From contig CBCTHE010000003.1 of assembly GCA_965146665.1 (NCBI GenBank), forward strand, positions 233,814 through 297,813: a DNA stretch of 64,000 nucleotides. The letters are read 5' to 3'. Shown here in pieces: positions 53,977-61,794 of the stretch (positions within the stretch are counted from its first letter, which is position 1; the number at the start of each line of letters is the position of its first letter). A program made the position numbers and the translations under genes. The notes beneath the pieces were generated by a model. It was given only the letters and a program-made list of their open reading frames with translations, did no database searches and was not told the DNA's origin. The stretch is from Ructibacterium sp965146665. Its GTDB lineage: Bacteria; Bacillota; Clostridia; Monoglobales; Monoglobaceae.

Positions 53977-55671
53977 TCATACATTTTTTGAAGCTGTCAC
54001 CGTCTCAATCCGGTTGAAATCCATCAGCACATCAGCCTTCCGGGTCGTCACACGGACGATACCGCTGTCAAATTCAGCATTGACAGCAGGCGCCCTGAAA
54101 GCGGGATAGGGGAATAACACCTGTTTTCCATCTATTTCCCGCGCTGTGTGGTCCATGGACAGCGTCCGGTAGGACAGACTCATACGCTCGTTTCGGAACA
54201 GGATTTCCTCTGCGGCAATCCTGTTCCGAAACGATTCAAAGCTGCCATATTCTTCGGCTGTACCAACTTCACATACCACGCCGTGACGGCTTCCATAGCT
54301 GCGGATTTCCCGTTCCGCATACGCGCCGTCCGCCGCCTCATATCCATTGGAGAACCAGAGTGAGACATATACCTGGCCGTGCCTCAGAAACAGATAATTT
54401 CCCTGCTCAATGCGTTCAAAATGTTCCAGCGGAACATTGGCGTTAATGCACTGCATCTCCTTCTCCGGAATGTCATAGGTGGCAAGCACAACATTTTTTT
54501 CACAAAAGAACTGCCCGCAGCAGCATCCCAAATCTCCCGTCCAATAGCCATGCTCTGCGCCTTCGGTGCCAAAGCTGCCAGGATGATGGGTAAAGATCCT
54601 TATATCCGTTCCGCCGGGAAGGGTCAGATCCCATTCGTGCTGCTGGTGATGCGCATACCACTTCGCATCACTGTCCTCTGGGTAGGGATCCTGATAATTA
54701 ACCGCACCCATGGCATACCAGGGACAGACATAGGTATATTTATTGATGCTTCCCGCGACCTGCGGCACCTGTCTGTGTGGAATTTCGGTGCTGATGCAAT
54801 GCAGGTGATGGCTTTCAAAATTTTCGTAGGTCTCCGGTTTTTCTGCCAACACATCATATACGAAATCTGCGGGGGCAAACCGGGAAAGACAAACCTCAAG
54901 CAGACTGTGCTTTAAGGCGTCCCCCTCCTTTTCCCCGCCGAAATACACCCAATAGACGGCAAACATACCGCTGTTTTTATAATCCAGTGCGGCCGATCCA
55001 TAGATACGGCCATGGGCCCCGCAGTAAAGCGGGCCCATGGAATCGTCAATCATGTCCAAAAGCATTAAATTCAGTGACATTTCTGCCAGGTTCCGTATTT
55101 TCTCCTCTTTGGCAAAGTCATACAACGTCAAGAGCGCGCGCATGTCCTCAGAATAATATCCCAGCGAATCAAATTCCGCCCAGCCCTGCTTTGCCCGAAA
55201 CTGTAAATAATCTGTCAGAAAAGCGCCGTCCTCCTCCATCAGACTTTCACCGTTCTTTCCATAGACTGGATATGCGGCATCGGGGTATTTCTGGGCCAGC
55301 AGATACCGGGAAACATGAAACAAAAGCATATGATTTTCCGACTTATATTTGCTTTCAAAGTCATGCTTCATGAAAAAATCAAGTATGGTATCCCTGGCTT
55401 CAGCTGATAGCTTATCTTCCGCCATATACAAAAACCGGATGAACTTCAGAGCCGCAAAATCCGACTCCCCTCTGGGATCCCGCGCCTTATAGGGGCATGG
55501 GTCATGATACCAGTCAGCCGTGCGGCAAAGCCGCGCATTGATCACTTCTTCATTTCCTATTCCCAGAAGCAGCTGCGCCAGCGCGGCTGCTCCCAGTATA
55601 TCCTCTTCCGCAGAACCGTCTGCCAAAAACGCAAGCATCTTCCGCTTCCGTTCTTCTACCAACTCTCTCAT
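53977..55671 (-). CDS. Uncharacterised 564-residue protein, probable alpha/alpha-toroid enzyme of the glycan locus
   Basis: I do not recognise a named family. There is no signal peptide, so it is presumably cytoplasmic. The first ~330 residues are strongly helical with paired-helix spacing and a SENHMLLFHVSRYLLAQ segment like those in alpha/alpha-toroid polysaccharide lyases and related proteins; the last ~230 residues look beta-rich (GHVYVSLWFSNGYE-like strands), as in lyase C-terminal sandwiches. Aromatic and His-rich stretches (HHLHC, WYAHHQQHEWD, FTHHPGSFGTE) and a GCCCG cluster could form an active site. It lies between the transport genes and the secreted enzymes. Possible roles are a lyase, hydrolase or epimerase acting on imported oligosaccharide; this is inference. 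Confidence 0.6.
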   Translation of the reverse strand: MRELVEERKRKMLAFLADGSAEEDILGAAALAQLLLGIGNEEVINARLCRTADWYHDPCPYKARDPRGESDFAALKFIRFLYMAEDKLSAEARDTILDFFMKHDFESKYKSENHMLLFHVSRYLLAQKYPDAAYPVYGKNGESLMEEDGAFLTDYLQFRAKQGWAEFDSLGYYSEDMRALLTLYDFAKEEKIRNLAEMSLNLMLLDMIDDSMGPLYCGAHGRIYGSAALDYKNSGMFAVYWVYFGGEKEGDALKHSLLEVCLSRFAPADFVYDVLAEKPETYENFESHHLHCISTEIPHRQVPQVAGSINKYTYVCPWYAMGAVNYQDPYPEDSDAKWYAHHQQHEWDLTLPGGTDIRIFTHHPGSFGTEGAEHGYWTGDLGCCCGQFFCEKNVVLATYDIPEKEMQCINANVPLEHFERIEQGNYLFLRHGQVYVSLWFSNGYEAADGAYAEREIRSYGSRHGVVCEVGTAEEYGSFESFRNRIAAEEILFRNERMSLSYRTLSMDHTAREIDGKQVLFPYPAFRAPAVNAEFDSGIVRVTTRKADVLMDFNRIETVTASKNV

Positions 55672-55687
55672 TGCATCTCTGCTCCTT

Positions 55688-57178
55688 TTATTTGGTCTTG
55701 GCCTTCAGCCATTCATCAACCTGGCGCTGCTCCTCCTCAATGATCTTATCCACATTAGCCTTTTCCAGCTTATCCAGGAATTGCGGGATATACGCTTCAG
55801 GATCCACAGAACCGGTTGTGATGGAACCCAGATATTCGCTGACCACAGCCTCGCACTGGGCAAGCTCAATCTTGATGGGCTCAGTGTTCAGAGAGAAGCC
55901 CAACAGTTTGGAAGCGGTCGCGTTGTTGTTCAGTTCCTTGGTCTCTTCCCAAAGCCCGTCTTCCTGCCCGGGAATCAGATAAGCGTTAAAGTTGTTGCCG
56001 AACATCCACGCCGCGTTGGGATCGTAACCGCTGTCCTTGATCTTCTCAATTCTGGTGTCTGACAGTTTTTTGTAGTGGGTCCCCTCAAGTCCAAAGCACA
56101 TAAGATTGTAAATTCCGTCCGCGTCCGTGTTCATAAGATCCAGAAATTCCAGAGCCTTTTCCGGATTTTGAGAAGTCCGGCTTACACAGTTCATGGTGGC
56201 AATTACATTTTCCGTGTTCACAAAGGGCGGGTCAATGACAACCGTCTCCACCGGCCGGTCGCCTAACTGTTTTGCAAACTGCGGCTCATAGCCCGGGGCC
56301 ACATTGTCCAGGAAAGCCGCAACCATGCCCTGCTGTTTCAGATCGGTCTCATTGGCGACCGTGGGGGCATCCTTGACAATATACCCCTTTTGATACCAGT
56401 CGCGCATCAGCTTACAGAAATTCATGAACTCCTCTGTCTCGTACTGGTTCACAACCGTATAATCGTCGGTGTTTGCCCGGACCGCACCCGGATAACTGGC
56501 AGATCCAATGGTATCCATACCCACATAGTGTGTCATTGCCCATCCATAGGTGCCGCCTGTGTTTGCAAAAATCATCATATTGGAGGGCTCGTTATCCTTT
56601 AACTGCTGGAAGAAGGGCTCAATATCCTCCAGTTTTTTCACAGAGCTTAAATCGAAATTGTACTTCTCAAGGAGCGCCTTTTGCACCACAAATCCCTGCT
56701 GGCGTCCAACGATTTGATAGTTAAGAACACCGTAGAGCTTGCCGTCCACTTTGGCTGCTTCCCAGAATTCTTCCGGAATCTGCTCATAGGTCTTTGGAGC
56801 ATACTGGGTAATCAGATCATCCAGAGGTTTAAAGGCGCCTTTGGAGACATGGGCATAAAAATCATACCGGGGCGCCATATGGCATAGATCAAATTTTTCA
56901 TTGGAGGCCATAATCAGCTTCATTTTTTCAGCGTAGTCGCCGGAGGCAATGGTTTTGATATTCAAATTGGCGCCGATTTTATCCTGCGCAATCTTATTCA
57001 TTTCCTCATGGACCTTCTGTTCATCCTTCTGTTCATCATACCGGAGATACCATGTAATGGTTGGCATCTTTCCATTGGACTGTCCGCCGGCGGAAGGATT
57101 TCCTCCCCCCTGTCCGCACGCTGTCAGGCCGATACAAACCGCCAGCACACCTGCTGCCATAACGCTTTTCTTTAACAT
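55688..57178 (-). CDS. Extracellular solute-binding lipoprotein of a carbohydrate ABC transporter (LplA/YtcQ type)
   Basis: A 496-residue family 1 solute-binding protein. Signal peptide with lipobox LTAC (Cys near residue 21), so it is membrane-tethered outside the cell; the body has the mixed alpha/beta binding fold, and the C-terminal ~90 residues match the DUF3502 region typical of LplA/YtcQ proteins, which serve complex oligosaccharides in pectin and rhamnogalacturonan loci. It follows the permease genes in the same operon. Confidence 0.92.
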   Translation of the reverse strand: MLKKSVMAAGVLAVCIGLTACGQGGGNPSAGGQSNGKMPTITWYLRYDEQKDEQKVHEEMNKIAQDKIGANLNIKTIASGDYAEKMKLIMASNEKFDLCHMAPRYDFYAHVSKGAFKPLDDLITQYAPKTYEQIPEEFWEAAKVDGKLYGVLNYQIVGRQQGFVVQKALLEKYNFDLSSVKKLEDIEPFFQQLKDNEPSNMMIFANTGGTYGWAMTHYVGMDTIGSASYPGAVRANTDDYTVVNQYETEEFMNFCKLMRDWYQKGYIVKDAPTVANETDLKQQGMVAAFLDNVAPGYEPQFAKQLGDRPVETVVIDPPFVNTENVIATMNCVSRTSQNPEKALEFLDLMNTDADGIYNLMCFGLEGTHYKKLSDTRIEKIKDSGYDPNAAWMFGNNFNAYLIPGQEDGLWEETKELNNNATASKLLGFSLNTEPIKIELAQCEAVVSEYLGSITTGSVDPEAYIPQFLDKLEKANVDKIIEEEQRQVDEWLKAKTK

Positions 57179-57229
57179 CTCTCTTCCTCCTTTATATTTA
57201 ATAAAAATTATTTTACGGATTCTGGTGGA

Positions 57230-58111
57230 TCATCCCTTGACAGATCCCAGTGTGATACCCTTTACAAAATACTTTTGCAGGAATGGGAACACAATCATGA
57301 CCGGTGTAATAACCAAAACTGCCATTGCCATCCGGACCGGCTCCTGCGGGAATACCCGGTCGGCCTCAAAGACTGCCGTATTGCTCTGGGCCTCCTGTAT
57401 GTTGTTCAGAGTCTTATATAAGAAGTACTGCAGTGAAATTTTGCTGCTGTCGTTCATGTAGAGCATAGAGCCCTGCCAGTCATTGAAGTACTGCAGAATA
57501 ATGAACAGTCCAATGGTTGCGAGTGCCGGTTTGGAAATAGGCAGAACGATCGAAAACAGCGTTTTCTTTTCGCTGGCACCGTCAATGGTTGCCGCTTCAA
57601 TGATTTCATTTGGAATGTCCGTGAAAAAGGATTTCATTAAAATGACATTCCAGGGTGAAACCAAACCCGGCAGAATCAAAACCCAAATATTGTCGGTCAG
57701 ATTCAAATATCGTGTAATTAATATATAGGTAGGAACCAGTCCGCCGTTAAACAGCATGGTGAAGAAAACAGCAAAGGATACACCCTTACGGAATCTGAAT
57801 TCCTTTCTGGAAATCGGATAGGCCAGCAGGATGGTACAGAGCAGGGCCATAACTGTGCCGACCACTGTGACGAAGATTGTGATCTTATAGGCGTTGACGA
57901 TTTTCCAGGAATCCTTCAATATGTATTGATACGCCTCCAGATTGAAATTCTGCGGCCAAAAAGAATAGCCGTTTCTCACGATTTCACCATTATCTGAAAA
58001 GGAGATAGAAATTAACAGAATGATGGGCGCGATACACGCGACAGCAAGCAAAATAAATATCGCATGACAGAAGCCTTTAAACAGATATCTTGATACTTTT
58101 GTCTCAATCAT
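57230..58111 (-). CDS. Carbohydrate ABC transporter permease (LplC/YtcP type)
   Basis: A 293-residue six-helix permease of the CUT1 family. The EAA loop that docks the ATPase is EAATIDGASEKKTLFSIVLP (about residues 188-207). It pairs with the permease encoded 15 bases upstream and with the solute-binding lipoprotein downstream. No ATPase gene is in the window. Confidence 0.94.
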   Translation of the reverse strand: MIETKVSRYLFKGFCHAIFILLAVACIAPIILLISISFSDNGEIVRNGYSFWPQNFNLEAYQYILKDSWKIVNAYKITIFVTVVGTVMALLCTILLAYPISRKEFRFRKGVSFAVFFTMLFNGGLVPTYILITRYLNLTDNIWVLILPGLVSPWNVILMKSFFTDIPNEIIEAATIDGASEKKTLFSIVLPISKPALATIGLFIILQYFNDWQGSMLYMNDSSKISLQYFLYKTLNNIQEAQSNTAVFEADRVFPQEPVRMAMAVLVITPVMIVFPFLQKYFVKGITLGSVKG

Positions 58112-58126
58112 TTCTCTTTCCCTCCC

Positions 58127-59113
58127 TTAGAACAAACCATAGTCTTTGTCATATCGTTTTACCAGCCAGTTTGTAAACAGCACCAGACAGAAGCCCACAA
58201 TGGATTGATACAGTCCGGTCGCCGCCGCAATGCCGGTATCGCCGCCCTGCCGCAGTGCGCGGTAGACATAAGTATCAATTACATCCGTAGTGGGATAAAG
58301 CATGCCGGAATCCTTTGGCACCATGTAAAACAGACCGAAATCCGCATAGAATATCTTGCCGATGTTCATGAGGAACAGTGTTATGGTAATTGGAAGCAAC
58401 ATAGGCAGCGTAATGTGCCAGGTGCTCTGCCAGCGGTTCGCCCCGTCAATGCTCGCGGCTTCGTAATAGGTGGAATCAATCCCCATCAAAGAAGCATAAT
58501 AAATGATAACACTGTAGCCAAGACCCTTCCATAGATTGATAATGACCAGAATGGCGGGCCAGTAGCTCGGTTCGGAGTACCACTGAATCGACTCGTTCCC
58601 AATCATCATCAGGAACCGGTTCAAAAAGCCATAGTTAACATCCAAAAATGCAAAGGCCACATAGGCAAGCACAGAACTTGACAGAATATGAGGCATGAAC
58701 ATGGCCGTCTGATAAAACCGGATCGCGCCGCGGGAGCGGATCTCATTGAGGATGATGGCAAAGACAATGCCGCCGATCTGGGTGGTCAGAATAAAGAGAA
58801 AGTTCAGGCCCAACGTGTTTTTTGTAATACGCCATGCATCCTGGGAGGAGAATAAAAATTTGAAATTTTTCAGTCCTACCCATGGGCTTTGCATGATTCC
58901 CTCATACTGAAAGTCTTTGAATGCCAGAATCACTCCAAACATTGGCACATACTTGAAGATGATCAGAATAATCATCGGAATCAGCACCATCATGGAAAGT
59001 TCCAGCGACCTTCGGTTGCCTACGCTCAGCTTCCTGCCGCTCCTCGGCAATACCGCCGCACCGCCAGTTACGGAAGCGTCTGCTGTCTTACTTTTTTTTG
59101 ACATCACTTTCAT
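58127..59113 (-). CDS. Carbohydrate ABC transporter permease (LplB type)
   Basis: A 328-residue CUT1 permease with a basic N-terminal tail, first helix near LELSMMVLIPMIILIIFKYVP and EAA loop EAASIDGANRWQSTWHITLP. First gene of the transport-and-enzyme operon. I place the start at 59111-59113; alternative GTG and ATG codons lie two and three codons further in and the GAGG box is compatible with any of them. The promoter is at 59142-59170. Confidence 0.93.
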   Translation of the reverse strand: MKVMSKKSKTADASVTGGAAVLPRSGRKLSVGNRRSLELSMMVLIPMIILIIFKYVPMFGVILAFKDFQYEGIMQSPWVGLKNFKFLFSSQDAWRITKNTLGLNFLFILTTQIGGIVFAIILNEIRSRGAIRFYQTAMFMPHILSSSVLAYVAFAFLDVNYGFLNRFLMMIGNESIQWYSEPSYWPAILVIINLWKGLGYSVIIYYASLMGIDSTYYEAASIDGANRWQSTWHITLPMLLPITITLFLMNIGKIFYADFGLFYMVPKDSGMLYPTTDVIDTYVYRALRQGGDTGIAAATGLYQSIVGFCLVLFTNWLVKRYDKDYGLF

Positions 59114-59141
59114 ACACCTCGCAATCTTTCCTTCTGACTCC

Positions 59142-59170
59142 AGTATAATTTTCCGTTTCAGCAATTTCAA
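59142..59170 (-). promoter_or_regulatory. Sigma-A-type promoter of the transporter and secreted-enzyme operon
   Basis: Minus-strand TTGAAA (59165-59170), 17-base spacer, TATACT (59142-59147), 28 bases before the LplB start. Confidence 0.7.
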
Positions 59171-59201
59171 CTGTGTTATTTTTGTTTTCTTATTCGGGAC
59201 A

Positions 59202-59259
59202 CTGTCAGATTCAACAAAGACTGTCAATTTTAAAGAAACGGCGCAAAAATGTCAATTTT
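59202..59259 (-). promoter_or_regulatory. Candidate operator: repeated TGACA half-sites upstream of the transporter promoter
   Basis: Three direct copies of TGTCA (minus strand TGACA) start at 59203, 59222 and 59250; the latter two are identical over ten bases (AAAATTGACA). They lie 32-90 bases upstream of the -35 box, where AraC-type activators usually bind. An AraC-family gene ends just upstream. The rest of the 357-bp gap has a GC-rich stretch (59260-59340) without recognisable content. Confidence 0.4.
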
Positions 59260-59406
59260 GGCAACGAAGCGTCCCGATCTGCAGCTCGTTTCACGACGGG
59301 GTCTCCGCCCCGTACCTCCCGCCTCCACGCAACAGGGTGTGTGGTTACCAGGAAAAAAAAGACATATGGGACAAAACAAAATAACATATATTTCCATTTG
59401 TTGCCT

Positions 59407-59447
59407 TAAAAAATACCCCTGCTTCGCTGACCGTTGCGAAACAGAGG
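59407..59447 (-). terminator. Rho-independent terminator after the AraC-type regulator
   Basis: A 12-bp stem with wobble pairs (59416-59427 with 59436-59447, eight-base loop) followed on the minus strand by TATTTTTTA. It separates the regulator gene from the transporter promoter. Confidence 0.78.
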
Positions 59448-59470
59448 CAGAAAAAAGTTGCGTCATTTGT

Positions 59471-61747
59471 TTAAATCGTATCCTTTTTCCTGATGTTTTC
59501 AACTAAGACGCGGTTGACACGATATTCTTTTGGGGTAATTCCGAACTGTTTTTTAAACTGCTTATAGAAGCTGCTCTCGTTGATAAAACCGATTTGCTCT
59601 ATAATCTCCTTAATGCTGTAATCCGTATCGTTGAGCAGGACCAGAGAACGGTTCAGACGTACCGCTGTAATATAATTGCTGACAGAAAGGTTCATCTCAT
59701 CCTTAAATAGTTTTCCGAGGTAATTCGGTGACATTTTAAAGACCTCTGCTGTCTGCTCAAGATTCAAATTGGGGTCGGCGAAAGAACCAAGAATATAATC
59801 CTCCACAGACCGGATTAAGGCTGAATGCCTGGTCTTTCCTTCTGCAACGGAATCCTTCTGCCGGCATACCAGGCAAAACAGGGCATTGAAACACTGCTGT
59901 GTCTCCTCCAGACTGCTCAGCCCGGCAACCTCCTTGACCAGCCGCCCCATTTCAGTATAAACGGCCGGATCCTTATGTACGTTCATCTCCTCATAAAGAT
60001 TCTCAATGCTCAAGGCAATACGCATGAGCGAAATCCGGAAATTGTCCGCATCATTTCGCAGAATCTTACTAATAAAATCATCAAAAACCTCTTCGGTTTT
60101 CTCCATCTCTCCGCTGCGCAAAACACGCAAAAGATGATTTGCGGCAGAAACAGGATAGGCAACGTCGTCCACATCATGATTATTATGAATTATCTCTGTG
60201 GTTAAACAGCACCCAACGCTGTACATGAGTTCATATTTTTTTATTTGCTGAGCTTCTGTGTAAAGCTGATTCACTTTCCCGTATTCGCAGTAATCAGTCA
60301 CAAAAATTGAAACCGGAATTTTTTCTTTTTCCAAAACTGTTTTTTGAAACTCAGTGTACTCCTTTAAAAATCGTTCTCGAAGAAGATTTACAGATCCTTC
60401 TTCCTTAATCAAGACCATCATTTCATGCTCATTCATGGGAACCAGTTCAAAGGAGGGGAACAAATGCTTCGCCCATGATTCCCAGCACTCTGTAATTCCA
60501 TTTAGCTTTACAGATAAATCCGGCACTTTGAGCAGAATCGCAAAGAAGATACCGCTTCCAACATAGGCCGTGCACTCTCTGAATTCCTGGGCGTCATCCT
60601 CCTGAAGGCTTCCGTTTTCCAGAAGCAGCTTAAAATAGTTTTGTTTTTTGATCTCGGCAATGCTTTTTCGCATTTCCTCCATTTGTGAGGACTGGGCTGT
60701 GTTCGAACAGAGCACCCTGGTCAAATAGCTGAATTCATCCCCGTGAAAAGCGTCGGTCGAAAGGGTTTGTGCATGGAGAACCAGATTATGGACCGGCCTG
60801 TAAATATATCTGGACAGCAGTACGGTTCCGAGCAAAGCCAGGGCCAGAAGCGCCAAAAGCACCCAGATGGTGTTGATCTGAATGGGACGGATCAGCTCCT
60901 GGTATTTGACAGCAAAGGGCTGTTCACAAATCAGGGTCCAATCTGTTTTGCTGATTTTCTGCGTTGTGACAAGCTGTTTTTTACCGTCTACCTTGGTTTC
61001 AAAGGTCATTCCCTCATGCTCGGCCAAAACACTGGTAAGATAGTCCCGTTCCAGAGATGTCCGGAACAAATTATCGTTCTTATTATCCAATATCACACGG
61101 CCGTCCTGGTCCACAATCATAAAATGAATGTCCTTGCCGTCCGGGTATTCGATCAATTCCTTAATCCATCTGGTTTCAATATTTAAAACCATGGCGCCGG
61201 TCATAACGCCCGCATTTGTTACATACTCAAAGGCATAATAAGAAAATACCAGCTCTTTGCTCCCATCTAGCTTTGTCACCATGACAGGCACCGTCTGCAT
61301 AGCGGGAATTTCGTTGCCCTTATAAAAATTCGCAATGACATCAGGGACCCGTGCCTCTGAAATCCCAATGGGGCTGATTTTGTTGGCCTGGTTGTTATAT
61401 AGCAGTGCCGAATGATACATGGGATAGCTGGATACTTCTTTCCCCAATTCAGACAGCGCCGCGTTTCGCTCAAAATCCGGAATTTCATTCTGATAGATCA
61501 TTTTGACCACGCTGGGCTGTGAATACTTTTGCGATAGCAGATTTACGATTGAGTCATCAATCATCTCATAGTTCCGTACAATCTGATTGGTCAGCTTCTG
61601 GTTATACTCCTGCATGGTGTTCAGTCCAGCCTTACGGTAGCTCCGGTAAAGCGAATAAGAAAACAGACCCATGAGAATGCAGACAAACAGGAAAAAACAA
61701 ATCCAAAGCTTAGTCGCATAGGAGATATTGCTCCACCGCCGCTTCAT
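59471..61747 (-). CDS. Membrane-spanning AraC-family transcriptional regulator
   Basis: A 758-residue regulator with a transmembrane helix at about 14-33, an extracellular Cache-like sensor (about 35-290; VILDNKNDNLF, TDWTLICEQP), a second helix (about 293-313), a cytoplasmic linker, and a C-terminal AraC-type double helix-turn-helix (about 655-750; LEQTAEVFKMSPNYLGKLFKDE, SIKEIIEQIGFINESSFYKQFKKQFGITPKEYR). Such proteins sense a ligand outside and bind DNA inside without a separate kinase. Encoded 47 bases after the GH105-like gene and before the transporter, which it probably activates. Confidence 0.93.
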   Translation of the reverse strand: MKRRWSNISYATKLWICFFLFVCILMGLFSYSLYRSYRKAGLNTMQEYNQKLTNQIVRNYEMIDDSIVNLLSQKYSQPSVVKMIYQNEIPDFERNAALSELGKEVSSYPMYHSALLYNNQANKISPIGISEARVPDVIANFYKGNEIPAMQTVPVMVTKLDGSKELVFSYYAFEYVTNAGVMTGAMVLNIETRWIKELIEYPDGKDIHFMIVDQDGRVILDNKNDNLFRTSLERDYLTSVLAEHEGMTFETKVDGKKQLVTTQKISKTDWTLICEQPFAVKYQELIRPIQINTIWVLLALLALALLGTVLLSRYIYRPVHNLVLHAQTLSTDAFHGDEFSYLTRVLCSNTAQSSQMEEMRKSIAEIKKQNYFKLLLENGSLQEDDAQEFRECTAYVGSGIFFAILLKVPDLSVKLNGITECWESWAKHLFPSFELVPMNEHEMMVLIKEEGSVNLLRERFLKEYTEFQKTVLEKEKIPVSIFVTDYCEYGKVNQLYTEAQQIKKYELMYSVGCCLTTEIIHNNHDVDDVAYPVSAANHLLRVLRSGEMEKTEEVFDDFISKILRNDADNFRISLMRIALSIENLYEEMNVHKDPAVYTEMGRLVKEVAGLSSLEETQQCFNALFCLVCRQKDSVAEGKTRHSALIRSVEDYILGSFADPNLNLEQTAEVFKMSPNYLGKLFKDEMNLSVSNYITAVRLNRSLVLLNDTDYSIKEIIEQIGFINESSFYKQFKKQFGITPKEYRVNRVLVENIRKKDTI

Positions 61748-61794
61748 CTCTTTCCCTCCTTTATCTTTTCTGTAATGAAATGCCGCCAGCGCGG

